From: Rhizobium sp. SL42
GTDB lineage: Bacteria; Pseudomonadota; Alphaproteobacteria; Rhizobiales; Rhizobiaceae
Direction of reading: 5' to 3'
Assembly: GCF_021729845.1 (NCBI RefSeq)
Contig: NZ_CP063397.1
Coordinates: forward strand, 3,734,001-3,798,000
DNA length: 64,000 nt
Part shown: piece after piece, positions 1 through 11,696 of the stretch
Layout of the letters: every line of letters starts with the position of its first letter
Numbering within the stretch: the first letter of the stretch is position 1
The notes under the pieces: model-generated
What the model was told of the DNA's origin: nothing
The model's database searches: none
What the model saw: only the letters and a program-made list of their open reading frames with translations
Position numbers and translations under genes: made by a program

Positions 1-2
1 AT

Positions 3-2811
<2,809 letters not shown>

Positions 2812-2838
2812 GGCTGGCACCGGCAGTCCGGTGAATGT

Positions 2839-2870
2839 AAAAAGGCGGAGGTCTAACCTCCGCCTTTTCT
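2839..2870. terminator. Bidirectional Rho-independent terminator after pgm
   Basis: A perfect 12-bp stem (AAAGGCGGAGGT at 2841-2852 with ACCTCCGCCTTT at 2856-2867) has a 3-base loop, with A-run on the left and T-run on the right. It can therefore end pgm on the plus strand and the convergent AHSA1 gene on the minus strand. Confidence 0.9.
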
Positions 2871-2890
2871 TGTCGTTGAGGTTTGCGGTT

Positions 2891-3340
2891 TCAACCTTCC
2901 TGCTGGATATCCGGCTCGACCAGCAGGGCAAGCTGCGCCAGCGATTCCTGCCAACCCAGATAGCAGGCTGCCTCCGGAATGACCTCCGGCACGCCGGCCT
3001 GCGTGATCTTGATGTCGGTACCGCAGAACACCTCCGTCAGTTCCACCGTGACATTCATCTCGCCCGGCAGGTTCGGATCGTCGAATACGTCGTTGTAGCG
3101 GATCAGCTTGCCAGGAACGAGTTCCAGATAGGTGCCACCGAAGCTGTGCGACTGCTGTGTGGTGAAATTGGTGAAGGACATCCGGAATGTGCCTCCCACC
3201 TTCGGTTCGAAGTGATGAATCTTGGCGACGAAGCCGTAGGGCGGGATCCATTTGCACTGGGCGTCGGCATCCATGAAGGCGCGGTAGACTTTCTCCGGCG
3301 CTGCTTTCAGCACCCGATGCAGGCGGATGGTATGGGGCAT
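2891..3340 (-). CDS. AHSA1/SRPBCC-domain protein
   Basis: A 149-residue helix-grip (START-like) protein of the Activator-of-Hsp90-ATPase-1-like family. Visible family features are the opening MPHTIRLHRVLKAAPEKVYRAFMD, the GGTFRMSF strand and the C-terminal long helix LGWQESLAQLALLVEP. Members bind small hydrophobic ligands; the ligand here is unknown. The start at 3340 is chosen over an upstream in-frame start because an excellent AGGAGG lies 7 bases upstream (3346-3353). It is 32 bases downstream of the tetR gene in the same direction, so the two are probably one transcription unit under TetR autoregulation. Such TetR-SRPBCC pairs are common in soil alphaproteobacteria but their role is generally unassigned. 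Confidence 0.88.
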   Translation of the reverse strand: MPHTIRLHRVLKAAPEKVYRAFMDADAQCKWIPPYGFVAKIHHFEPKVGGTFRMSFTNFTTQQSHSFGGTYLELVPGKLIRYNDVFDDPNLPGEMNVTVELTEVFCGTDIKITQAGVPEVIPEAACYLGWQESLAQLALLVEPDIQQEG

Positions 3341-3372
3341 TTTCAGTCCTCCTCTTTTGAGATTTTCCAGGC

Positions 3373-3978
3373 TCACGAATTCGGCGGCAATATCATTTCC
3401 AGATAGCGGCGCAGATGCCGCAGGTTTTCGCGGGCGATATCCGCATCAAGCTTGGCCTTGGCAAAGATGAAAGCGCCCTGCAGGACGGCCTGAATGAAGT
3501 AGCCGACGCTTGCCGCCGTCCAGTCGGCATTCGATGCATGGCGGCTGCGTGCCAGCTCGACGTCGGTGGTCAGCCTTGCGATATGCGAGGACATGCCGAA
3601 ATCGCAGGCTTCACGGATCGATGGATGAGACTGATAGGTCTCCTGGACCAAGGTGCCGAGCAGGCAGGTGAAGTCCGGCACCTCGAAATCGAGGATGGCC
3701 ATGCGGAAATCGACATAGCCGAGAATGCGGTCGCGCGGATCGGCAAGATCCTGATACGGCGCCTGCGCGAAGACCTCGCTGGTAAACTGGTTCCAATGGT
3801 CCACTGCACCCAGAACCAGCTCCTCCTTGCTTCTGAAGTGGTGGAAGAAGCTTCCCTTGCTGACGCCGGCGCGCAGGCAGATGTCGTCCACCGTGGTCGC
3901 CGCATAGCCCTTCTCGCGGACAAGGCCGAGCGTTGCTTCCAGCAGTTTCATGCGCGACGGGTGGATAGTCTCGTTCAT
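3373..3978 (-). CDS. TetR/AcrR family transcriptional regulator
   Basis: A 201-residue repressor. The N-terminal HTH is clear: LLEATLGLVREKGYAATTVDDICLRAGVSKGSFFHHFRSKEELV at about residues 10-55. The rest is the all-helical ligand-binding and dimerisation domain, containing a CLLGTLVQE motif seen in the YxaF/LmrA-like TetR_C group. The start at 3978 is favoured over the longer frame to 4038 because AGGAGGG sits 8 bases upstream. A perfect 6+2+6 palindrome at 4009-4022, 31 bases upstream of the start, is the likely operator, so the gene is probably autoregulated and also controls the downstream AHSA1 gene. The inducer is unknown. Confidence 0.93.
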   Translation of the reverse strand: MNETIHPSRMKLLEATLGLVREKGYAATTVDDICLRAGVSKGSFFHHFRSKEELVLGAVDHWNQFTSEVFAQAPYQDLADPRDRILGYVDFRMAILDFEVPDFTCLLGTLVQETYQSHPSIREACDFGMSSHIARLTTDVELARSRHASNADWTAASVGYFIQAVLQGAFIFAKAKLDADIARENLRHLRRYLEMILPPNS

Positions 3979-4008
3979 CTCGCCGTCCCTCCTCTTGCAG
4001 TGTAGTAA

Positions 4009-4022
4009 ACCAACCAGTTGGT
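4009..4022. promoter_or_regulatory. Candidate TetR operator
   Basis: ACCAACCAGTTGGT is a perfect inverted repeat with 6-bp arms and a 2-bp centre. It lies just upstream of the tetR start, and its form matches the short palindromes bound by many AcrR/YxaF-type repressors. Functional assignment is inferred from position and symmetry. Confidence 0.65.
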
Positions 4023-4133
4023 ATGCTGTCAATGACAAATTTTCTTCGGTGTCGGCGGATGAAAATGGAACAAAGCAACCGGGAGACGACCGGCAAGCAT
4101 TTCGCCCGCTTCAGCAACTGCTAACCTGTCTGC

Positions 4134-6134
4134 GTGACACAGACAGATTCGCCACCCCAAACCGCGGAAGACGTCATGAGCCAAAATCCTCTCGGAGCCG
4201 TGCTGCATCCCGCCGGCACAGATTTTTCCCTCTGGTCGCATCATGCCACATTGATCGAACTCTGCCTGTTCGATGCCGATGGCCGCACGGAAACTGCCCG
4301 CCTGCCGATGACGCGGGGAGAAGACGATATTCACCGGCTTTTTGTCGGGGAGGCTGGCGAAGGCACCCATTACGGCTTCCGTGCACATGGACCCTACGAC
4401 CCGGCGGAAGGCCATTGGTACGATCCATCCAAGCTGCTCGTCGATCCCTATGCCAAGGAGTTGGACCGCCCCTTTGTCCATGATCCGCGGCTTGCCGAAT
4501 TCGGCACGGACACGGCCGATCTCGTGCCGAAAGCCATCGTGACGCGCGATGTGCCGGTGAAAGCCATGATGCCCCTTCTGCCGCGCGGAGGGTTCATTTA
4601 CGAAGTGGCCGTGAAGCCCTTCACCATGTTGCATCCGGATGTACCGGCGGCGCAGCGCGGCACGCTGGCAGCGCTCGCCCACCCCTCGGTCATCGCCCAT
4701 CTGAAGAAGATCGGCGTCGATGCCGTCGAACTGATGCCGATCACCGCATGGCTCGACGAACGCCATCTGCCACCGCTCGGGCTGTCAAACAACTGGGGCT
4801 ACAATCCCGTTGCCCTGATGGCGCTCGATCCGCGCATCGTGCCGGGCGGCGTCAGGGAGTTGCGCGAGACAGTCGCTGCCTTGCACAAGGAAGGCATCGG
4901 CGTGATCCTCGATCTCGTCTTCAACCATACCGGCGAGAGCGACATAGAAGGCGCGACACTCTCGATGCGCGGCATCGACAACCGCTCGCTCTATCGACAC
5001 CTGCCGAATGACCCGGCCACGCTGGTCAACGACACGGGCTGCGGCAATACGCTCGCCTGTGATCATCCGATGCTGCGCCGGCTGATCGTCGACACCCTTC
5101 GCCATTTCGTGCTGCAGGGCGGCGTTGATGGCTTCCGCTTCGATCTCGCACCGGTACTCGGCCGCCACTGGGACGGCTTCCACCGGGATGCGCCGACGTT
5201 GAAGGCCATGCTCGAGGACGATGTGCTGGAAGACCGCATCATGATCGCCGAGCCCTGGGACATCGGCCCCGGCGGCTACCAACTCGGCCAGTTCCCCTCG
5301 CCTTTCCTCGAATGGAACGACCGCGCCCGCGATGCCTTCCGCCGCTACTGGCGCGGCGACAGTCACCTCACCGGAGACCTGGCAACCGCACTTGCCGGAT
5401 CCGCCGATCTCTTTGCCCATCACGGTGGCAAGGCAACCCGCAGCGTCAACTTCATCGCTGCCCATGACGGCTTCACCCTGCTCGACCTCGTCTCCCACGA
5501 ACACAAGCACAACGAGGCCAATGGCGAGCACAATCACGACGGCCACAACGAGAACCATTCCTGGAACAACGGCGTCGAAGGCGAGACCGCCGACCGCACG
5601 GTGTCGCGCAACCGGAGACAGGACGTCGCCGCCCTGCTCGCCACGCTGTTTGCCAGCCGTGGCACGATCATGCTGACAGCCGGCGATGAATTCGGCCGCA
5701 CCCAGCATGGCAACAACAATGCCTATTGCCAGGACAACGCGCTGACCTGGCTCGACTGGCAGAACCGTGACGACGAACTGCTGGAAACGACTGCAAGCCT
5801 TGCTGCCATGCGCCAACGCTTCACCGCCTTCTCCGAAACTCAATTTCTCGATGGCAATGGCGATGTCGAATGGCTTTCTTCAACTGGCGACACAATGACC
5901 GTTGCAGATTGGGAAGATCCGGATCTGCAGGTGTTCGCCATGGTGTTGAAAACACTCGATCGCCAGACAGGAAAGCCCGCCCGCATCGCCGCGCTGTTCA
6001 ACCGCGCGCATGCAACGTGCGACGCGGCACTTCGTCCCGCAACGGGACAGAAATGGAAAAAGCTGTCCTCAGGGCGTGGTGCCGCCGCAATTCACCTGAA
6101 ACCGCGTTCGGTGGAATTCTGGATCGAGGCATGA
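4134..6134 (+). CDS. glgX: Glycogen debranching enzyme (isoamylase-type)
   Basis: A GH13 enzyme that removes alpha-1,6 branches from phosphorylase-limited glycogen. The order is an N-terminal CBM48-like beta-sandwich (residues 20-120), then the TIM barrel with DLVFNHTGE, GVDGFRFDLAPVLGR (catalytic Asp), MIAEPWDIGPGGYQ (catalytic Glu) and FIAAHDGFTLLDLVS (transition-state Asp), then a C-terminal beta domain. The GTG at 4134 gives 666 residues. The ATG at 4176 (MSQNPLGAVLHP) has a weak GGAAG upstream and is a real alternative, giving 652. A His/Asn-rich loop near residues 460-475 (HKHNEANGEHNHDGHNEN) is typical of GlgX proteins. It is separated from glgA-pgm by the minus-strand TetR unit. Confidence 0.94.
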   Translation: MTQTDSPPQTAEDVMSQNPLGAVLHPAGTDFSLWSHHATLIELCLFDADGRTETARLPMTRGEDDIHRLFVGEAGEGTHYGFRAHGPYDPAEGHWYDPSKLLVDPYAKELDRPFVHDPRLAEFGTDTADLVPKAIVTRDVPVKAMMPLLPRGGFIYEVAVKPFTMLHPDVPAAQRGTLAALAHPSVIAHLKKIGVDAVELMPITAWLDERHLPPLGLSNNWGYNPVALMALDPRIVPGGVRELRETVAALHKEGIGVILDLVFNHTGESDIEGATLSMRGIDNRSLYRHLPNDPATLVNDTGCGNTLACDHPMLRRLIVDTLRHFVLQGGVDGFRFDLAPVLGRHWDGFHRDAPTLKAMLEDDVLEDRIMIAEPWDIGPGGYQLGQFPSPFLEWNDRARDAFRRYWRGDSHLTGDLATALAGSADLFAHHGGKATRSVNFIAAHDGFTLLDLVSHEHKHNEANGEHNHDGHNENHSWNNGVEGETADRTVSRNRRQDVAALLATLFASRGTIMLTAGDEFGRTQHGNNNAYCQDNALTWLDWQNRDDELLETTASLAAMRQRFTAFSETQFLDGNGDVEWLSSTGDTMTVADWEDPDLQVFAMVLKTLDRQTGKPARIAALFNRAHATCDAALRPATGQKWKKLSSGRGAAAIHLKPRSVEFWIEA

Positions 6135-6223
6135 ATTATTGCATCGATGATCAGCCTGACTATTCCGCATGACATGAACCGCCTATAACCTGTCGAAAAA
6201 TATCGACAAAAGAGTGAGGTTCC

Positions 6224-6712
6224 ATGCCGCGTGAGATTTCTCTGTCCGAAGTTCCGGGGCTCGTTGGAACCGTCGTCGGTGTCTCCGACTGGATCACTGT
6301 CGACCAGACCATGATCGACGCCTTTGCCGGCGCGACCAATGACCACCAGTTCATCCACACCGACCCCGTCCGTGCAGCAGCAGAGACGCCTTATGGCGGC
6401 ACGATTGCCCATGGCTTCCTGACTTTGTCGCTGCTCTCGGCGATGAACTATGACTGCCTGCCCAAGATCCGCGAACAGACGCTGGGCATCAACTACGGCT
6501 TCGACAAGGTCCGTTTCATGTCGCCGGTCAAATGCAACAAGCGCATTCGCGGCTCCTTCCTGCTCGCCGGTGCGCGTTTCCGCGGCGCCGGCATGCTGAT
6601 GAACACCTATGACCTGACCGTCGAGATCGAGGATGAACGCAAGCCGGCCCTAACGGCAAGCTGGATCACCATATCGCAATTCGACCCGAAGGATCGTCCG
6701 GAAGGGGTGTGA
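6224..6712 (+). CDS. MaoC-like (R)-hydratase, NodN-type hot-dog protein
   Basis: A 162-residue single hot-dog-fold protein. The hydratase signature is intact: DAFAGATNDHQFIHTDPVRA, with catalytic Asp and His about residues 44-49, then GGTIAHGFLTLSL. This group includes PhaJ, the (R)-specific enoyl-CoA hydratase, and NodN of rhizobia; the length and opening resemble the NodN-like chromosomal members. The substrate is presumably a short or medium-chain enoyl-CoA but cannot be read from sequence. GAGG lies 5 bases before the ATG. The stop overlaps the region where the following DUF2332 gene starts, suggesting translational coupling. Confidence 0.9.
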   Translation: MPREISLSEVPGLVGTVVGVSDWITVDQTMIDAFAGATNDHQFIHTDPVRAAAETPYGGTIAHGFLTLSLLSAMNYDCLPKIREQTLGINYGFDKVRFMSPVKCNKRIRGSFLLAGARFRGAGMLMNTYDLTVEIEDERKPALTASWITISQFDPKDRPEGV

Positions 6713-6720
6713 GCGGGATC

Positions 6721-7779
6721 ATGCCGAACGAACATGCCGAGGCCATTCGCCAGAGTTTCCGCCGCCAGGCGAAGGCCTGTGCCGATCTCGGTTCGCCGTT
6801 TACCGCCAGGCTGTGCATCCTCGCCGCCGAGCGTCTGAGCGACGAAACACCGGTCGGTGCCACCGTGCTCGGCTGGCCCGGCAATCCGGACGGCACCGGC
6901 GACGCACTGGCCCTGCGGCTCGCCGGCACACTGCATGCCCTCGTTCGCATGGGGCAAAACACGGATCTCGCCTCCGTCTATCCGCCGCATGTCGGTGAGG
7001 ATGATATTCTCTGGGCAGCCATAGAACAGGCATTTACACGCGACGAGGACTTCATCCTTGAGCGCCTGAAATCCGCGCCGCAGACCAATGAAGTCCGCCG
7101 GTCTTCCGCACTCCTGCCAGGCTTCCTGACAATCGCCGGAATGACCGCAAAACCCTTACGCCTTTCTGAAATCGGTGCCAGCGCGGGGCTCAACCTGCAT
7201 TGGGATCGCTATGCCTTCAAGCTGGGCAAAGCCCAATGGGGCGACCCGTCGCCGGTCATGCTTGAGCCGGCCTGGGAGGGACCTTCCCCGCCGAACGCCG
7301 CAATCGAGATCATCGACCGCGCCGGCTGCGACCTGAACCCGCTCGACCCGACATCGGCAGCGGATCGGCTCCGGCTTTTCTCCTACATCTGGGCCGATCA
7401 GGACGATCGGCTGCAGAGAACGGCAGCAGCCCTTTCCATCGCCGCCGAAACCTCGATCAAGGTCGAGAAAGCCGACGCCGTCGACTGGCTACGCACCCGC
7501 CTCTCGGAACCGCATACTGGCATCACTCACGTCATCTACCACACCATCGCCTGGCAATATCTGCCGGCAGTTTTGAAAGCCGAAGGCGAAAGCCTGATTG
7601 CCGAGACCGGTGCCCGCGCCACGTATGACGCCCCACTTGCCCGCCTGCAGCTCGAAGCCGATGGCAAACCGGACGGTGCGGCCATCACGCTGACACTCTG
7701 GCCGACGGGCGAAACCCGCGAGATCGGCCGCGCGGATTTTCACGGGCGATGGGTGAAATGGATAGGATGGGAAGGTTAG
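6721..7779 (+). CDS. DUF2332 family protein
   Basis: A 352-residue cytoplasmic protein of the DUF2332 family, function not established. Recognisable features are the opening EAIRQSFRRQAKACADLGSP, the motif LRLSEIGASAGLNLHWDRY (about residues 155-173), which resembles a nucleotide- or SAM-type glycine loop, and a C-terminal THVIYHTIAWQYLP. The ATG at 6721 is preferred; a GTG at 6709 overlaps the stop of the MaoC gene and is possible. The gene follows the hydratase directly, so the two are probably an operon. It is convergent with soxG. I infer no specific function. Confidence 0.85.
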   Translation: MPNEHAEAIRQSFRRQAKACADLGSPFTARLCILAAERLSDETPVGATVLGWPGNPDGTGDALALRLAGTLHALVRMGQNTDLASVYPPHVGEDDILWAAIEQAFTRDEDFILERLKSAPQTNEVRRSSALLPGFLTIAGMTAKPLRLSEIGASAGLNLHWDRYAFKLGKAQWGDPSPVMLEPAWEGPSPPNAAIEIIDRAGCDLNPLDPTSAADRLRLFSYIWADQDDRLQRTAAALSIAAETSIKVEKADAVDWLRTRLSEPHTGITHVIYHTIAWQYLPAVLKAEGESLIAETGARATYDAPLARLQLEADGKPDGAAITLTLWPTGETREIGRADFHGRWVKWIGWEG

Positions 7780-7790
7780 ACAACCGCTAG

Positions 7791-7814
7791 AAGGCCGGGC
7801 TTCCCCGGCCTTTG
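7791..7814. terminator. Hairpin terminator between DUF2332 gene and soxG
   Basis: AAGGCCGGG (7791-7799) pairs with CCCGGCCTT across a 3-4 base loop, followed by a short T-run. It lies in the 41-base gap between two convergent genes and could serve both. Confidence 0.7.
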
Positions 7815-7820
7815 CAAGTA

Positions 7821-8375
7821 TCAGAGCGAGGCGTCTTCCGCCCCTTCGGCCAGCATGCCGAAAGCATAGGTGGCAAAGGAACGCCAGCATTCGACCCGGA
7901 AGGTTTCCTCTTCCACACGGTGGAGGATGATCTCGATCTTGCCGAACACGGTGCGGGTGACAGCACCGACAGGAAATGCGGCAAGCGACAGGTCCAGCGC
8001 CGAGCCTGTGTTGATCGCATCGGCCGCGGCCGGACCGGAAACGATGATCGCCGTATTGCGATGCGACACATCGGCTGCCGAATGCGCAACGCCGGAGGCG
8101 GCGCAATCGGCCATCAGGTCGCCGCCCTTTTCGTCGATCAGCAGCCATTCATCGGGGCCGATCCAGAAAGCGGTGCGCCCTTTGGATGAGACGGAAGCCC
8201 TCGGCTTGGCCGGCAATTTCAGGCCAAGCGAAGTGGACAGAGCACCCAGGTCTTCGGCACGAGCGCGCAGCACGACACGCCCTGCCGGCAACGCCAGCGT
8301 CAGCCGCACTTTGGCGGTTCCGCCATGGAAACCGGAGAGAACGGCTTTACGTTCGGCAATCACGGGTTCAGCCAT
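7821..8375 (-). CDS. soxG: Sarcosine oxidase gamma subunit
   Basis: A 184-residue subunit of the heterotetrameric sarcosine oxidase, structurally like a shortened GcvT domain. Supporting motifs are FWIGPDEWLLIDEKG, AADVSHRNTAIIVSGPAA and the FGKIEIILHRVEEETFRVECWRSFATYAF end, all typical of SoxG. It overlaps the soxA stop by 8 bases, the usual tail of the soxBDAG operon. The subunit is needed for assembly of the enzyme that oxidatively demethylates sarcosine to glycine, passing the methyl group to tetrahydrofolate. Confidence 0.93.
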   Translation of the reverse strand: MAEPVIAERKAVLSGFHGGTAKVRLTLALPAGRVVLRARAEDLGALSTSLGLKLPAKPRASVSSKGRTAFWIGPDEWLLIDEKGGDLMADCAASGVAHSAADVSHRNTAIIVSGPAAADAINTGSALDLSLAAFPVGAVTRTVFGKIEIILHRVEEETFRVECWRSFATYAFGMLAEGAEDASL

Positions 8376-11361
8376 GGATCCGGCCTCCTTCCTTGTCTAC
8401 GAATACCATGTCGGTCACCTCGACCGCGATGGTCTTGTCCTTCATCGGCACATAGAGCGTTTCGCCCATTCGCGCCCGGCCACCGGCGACCATCGCAATT
8501 GCAATGGAACGACCGAGGTTTTCCGACCAGTAGGATGAGGTGACATGCCCGAGCATGGTCATCGGCTTCGGCTGGTTCGGATCGGCGACGATCTGGCCAC
8601 CCTCTTCCAGAACCTCGTTCGGGTTCTTGGTCAGAAGGCCGACAAGCTGCTTGCGCCCTTCCTTGACGAGATCCGGCCGCTTCATGCCGCGGATACCGAC
8701 GAAGTCCGTCTTCTTCTTCGACACCGCCCAGGAGAGGCCGGCGTCGTCCGCGGTCAGCGTGCCGTCGGTGTCCTGGCCGACGATGATATAGCCCTTCTCG
8801 GCGCGCAGCACGTGCATGGTTTCGGTGCCGTAGAGGCACGCCCCCATCGCCTGCGCCCGTTCCCAGATCGCCTGGAAAACGGAAGCGCCGTAGTCCGCCG
8901 GCACATTGACTTCGAAGCCGAGTTCACCGGTAAACGACACGCGGAACAGCCGCGTCGGCACGCCACAGAATTTGCCTTCGGCCACGCTCATATGCGGGAA
9001 GGCCTCGTTGGAGATATCGATGCCCTCGACGAAAGGCGCGATGATGTCGCGCGCCTTCGGTCCCTGCACCGCGATCACCGCCCATTGTTCGGTGGTCGAG
9101 GTCAGCCAGACCTTCAGATGCGGGAATTCCGTCTGCAGATAGTCTTCCATATGGTTGAGCACGCGCGGCGCACCGCCGGTCGTGGTCGTGACATGGAAGC
9201 GATCCTCGGCGAGACGCCCGACGACGCCATCGTCATAGATGAAGCCGTCTTCGCGGGTCATGATGCCGTAGCGGGCCTTGCCCGGCTTCAGCGTATCCCA
9301 GGCATTCGTATACATCAGGTTGAGGAACTCGGCCGCATCCGGACCGACCACCTCGATCTTGCCGAGCGTCGAGGCGTTGAACACGCCGGCGACTTCGCGC
9401 GCCGTCTTGCATTCGCGATTGACGGCCTGATGCATGTCCTCGCCCGGCCGCGGATAGTACCATGCCCGCTTCCAGTTGCCGACGTCTTCGTATTCGGCGC
9501 CCTGCGACACCTCATAGTCGTGCATCGGCGTCTTGCGGGTCGGATCGAACAGCTCGCCGCGCGAGTGGTTGATTAGCGTGCCGAAGGTGACCGGCGTATA
9601 GGGTGCGCGGAAGGTCGTCAGACCGACCTTGGGGATTTCCTTGCCGAGAACCTCGGCGGCAATTGCCAGGCCGTGCATGTTCGACAGCTTGCCCTGGTCG
9701 GACGCCATACCGTTCGTGGTAAAGCGCTTGATGTGCTCGATCGAATGCATGCCTTCGCGAACCGCGAGGCGGATATCCTTGGCGCAGACATCGTGCTGGA
9801 AGTCGACGAAGGCCTTGACCGTCGTGTCGCGACCGGCGCCTTCTGCCGCACCGACCATGCCGCCGGTCCAGTCGTGTGCATTCGAACCGGTAGGCGACAC
9901 CGGCTGGGCTTCGCCCGCGCCTGCGGCCTTGGCCATCGCGAGACCTGCGGCCGTCGCTTCGTCGAGCAGCGCCTGCAGATCATCGGTGCCATTGCAGGCA
10001 CCGACACAGACGCAATCCTGGGCATACACATCCGGCAGGAAGCGGTCGTTAGCGGCGTCGAATTTCAGCTTGCCACGCGACTGCGAGAACAGATGTACCG
10101 AAGGGGTCCAGCCGGCCGAGATCAACAGCGCGTCGACTTCGATCTTGCGGCTCGAGCCGCCACCATTGCGACGAACGGTGATCGAACGCACCCGCAGGCG
10201 CCCGGCCGTATCGACAACACCGGAACCGGTGAGCACTTCGATACCCAGCGCACGCGCTTCCGCCAGCACCTTCTCGCCCGGCTTTTCGCGGGCATCGACG
10301 ATGACAGGCACCGAAACGCCGGCCTTCTTCAGGTCGATCGCCGCTTCATAGGCCGAATCATGCGCCGTGTAGACGCCGACCTTGGCACCCACGGCAACGC
10401 CGAAATGGTTGAGATAGGTGCGGCCAGCCGAAGCCAGCATGATGCCGGGACGGTCATTGTTGGCAAACACCATGTGGCGCTCGATGGCGCCGCTGGCGAT
10501 GACGACGCGCTTGGCGCGCACCTGCCACAGCCGCTCGCGCGGCAGGGCCTTGCCCGGGTTGGAGATATGGTCCGTGACACGCTCGACCAGCGCGACATAG
10601 TTTTGGTTGTGATAACCGAAGGCCGTGGTGCGGGTCAGCACCGTAACATTCGCCATGGATTTCAGCTTGGTAACTGTTGCCTGCGCCCAATCGAAACCAT
10701 TCTGACCATCGACAGTCGCGCCAAGGTCGTAGTGGAAGGCGCCGCCCATTTCCGGCTGTTCGTCGACGATGATGACACGGGCACCTGTCTGCGCCGCGGC
10801 AAGTGCGGCCGCAAGGCCTGCAGCACCGCCGCCGGCAACCAGCACGTCGCAATGGGCATAGCGGTTGGCATAGTGATCCGGATCCGCTTCCTTCGGCGCG
10901 ACGCCGAGGCCTGCGGCACGACGGATGAAGGGCTCATAGATCTGGTGCCAGGCGGCCTTCGGCCACATGAAAGTCTTGTAGTAAAAGCCGGCGGCAAAGA
11001 ACGGCGCCAGCAGATTGTTCACTTCGCTGATATCGAAGGACAACGACGGCCAGCGGTTCTGCGTCTCGGCGCGCATGCCGTCGAAGACTTCCTGCACCGT
11101 GGCGCGCACATTCGGCTGGCGACGGGCGGCATCGCGCGAGATGTCGAGCAGCGCATTGGGCTCTTCCGGACCGGCGGTCAGGATGCCGCGCGGACGGTGA
11201 TACTTGAAGGAACGGCCAGCCAGATGCATGCCGTTCGCAAGCATCGCCGAAGCGACGGTGTCACCTTCATAGGCCGTCAGGCTGCGACCATCGAGCGTGA
11301 AACGGGATGTGCGGGCGGGCGTCAGGCGACCCTTGCCCGGAATACGATTGGCAGCACTCAT
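8368..11361 (-). CDS. soxA: Sarcosine oxidase alpha subunit
   Basis: A 997-residue subunit. The N-terminal part is a 2Fe-2S-like fold without cluster cysteines (RFTLDGRSLTAYEGDTVASAMLANG). Next comes the NAD-binding Rossmann domain, with VLVAGGGAAGLAAALAAAQTG near residue 172. The C-terminal 400 residues form a GcvT-like tetrahydrofolate domain (ETMHVLRAEKGYIIVGQDTDG). This subunit binds NAD+ and 5,10-methylene-THF forms here. The ATG overlaps the soxD stop (ATGA at 11358-11361), indicating translational coupling. Length matches rhizobial SoxA (about 985-1000). A long open frame on the opposite strand is a shadow. Confidence 0.96.
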   Translation of the reverse strand: MSAANRIPGKGRLTPARTSRFTLDGRSLTAYEGDTVASAMLANGMHLAGRSFKYHRPRGILTAGPEEPNALLDISRDAARRQPNVRATVQEVFDGMRAETQNRWPSLSFDISEVNNLLAPFFAAGFYYKTFMWPKAAWHQIYEPFIRRAAGLGVAPKEADPDHYANRYAHCDVLVAGGGAAGLAAALAAAQTGARVIIVDEQPEMGGAFHYDLGATVDGQNGFDWAQATVTKLKSMANVTVLTRTTAFGYHNQNYVALVERVTDHISNPGKALPRERLWQVRAKRVVIASGAIERHMVFANNDRPGIMLASAGRTYLNHFGVAVGAKVGVYTAHDSAYEAAIDLKKAGVSVPVIVDAREKPGEKVLAEARALGIEVLTGSGVVDTAGRLRVRSITVRRNGGGSSRKIEVDALLISAGWTPSVHLFSQSRGKLKFDAANDRFLPDVYAQDCVCVGACNGTDDLQALLDEATAAGLAMAKAAGAGEAQPVSPTGSNAHDWTGGMVGAAEGAGRDTTVKAFVDFQHDVCAKDIRLAVREGMHSIEHIKRFTTNGMASDQGKLSNMHGLAIAAEVLGKEIPKVGLTTFRAPYTPVTFGTLINHSRGELFDPTRKTPMHDYEVSQGAEYEDVGNWKRAWYYPRPGEDMHQAVNRECKTAREVAGVFNASTLGKIEVVGPDAAEFLNLMYTNAWDTLKPGKARYGIMTREDGFIYDDGVVGRLAEDRFHVTTTTGGAPRVLNHMEDYLQTEFPHLKVWLTSTTEQWAVIAVQGPKARDIIAPFVEGIDISNEAFPHMSVAEGKFCGVPTRLFRVSFTGELGFEVNVPADYGASVFQAIWERAQAMGACLYGTETMHVLRAEKGYIIVGQDTDGTLTADDAGLSWAVSKKKTDFVGIRGMKRPDLVKEGRKQLVGLLTKNPNEVLEEGGQIVADPNQPKPMTMLGHVTSSYWSENLGRSIAIAMVAGGRARMGETLYVPMKDKTIAVEVTDMVFVDKEGGRIHG

Positions 11362-11678
11362 GCCTTGTCTCCCTTCGGCTCGGCAGAAGCCACGAGCGTT
11401 GCCGGATCCGGCATCGGCTCACCGGCCTTGTAGGTCAAGAGGATCTTGTCGCTGACGGTGTCGCGAGCCGCGTTGAAGAAACGGCCACAGCCATTCAGAT
11501 GACGCCAGCGTTCGAAGATGATGCCCTTCGGATTGTCACGCAGAAAGAAGTAGTCGGCAAATTCCTCGTCGGAAATTGCCGAAATATTGGTAGGCCGGGC
11601 GATATGCGCTTCACCGGCGGCGCGAAATTCGAGCTCTGCGCGCTCTTCTTCGCAATAGGGGCACTTGATGATCAGCAT
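11358..11678 (-). CDS. soxD: Sarcosine oxidase delta subunit
   Basis: A 106-residue zinc-binding subunit. It opens LIIKCPYCEEERAELEF, giving two of the zinc cysteines, and has the conserved SDEEFADYFFLRDNPKGIIFERWRHLNGCGRFFNAARDT block with His and a third Cys. The last residues are variable. It starts 18 bases after soxB and its stop overlaps the soxA start. In the known structure SoxD stabilises the alpha-beta interface. Confidence 0.95.
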   Translation of the reverse strand: MLIIKCPYCEEERAELEFRAAGEAHIARPTNISAISDEEFADYFFLRDNPKGIIFERWRHLNGCGRFFNAARDTVSDKILLTYKAGEPMPDPATLVASAEPKGDKA

Positions 11679-11696
11679 GTTGATCGATCCTTGAAA

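Noticed and set aside
9673..11433. 586-codon open frame antisense to soxA
   Set aside because: It mirrors the codon structure of soxA in GC-rich DNA, has no recognisable domain, and soxA is certain.
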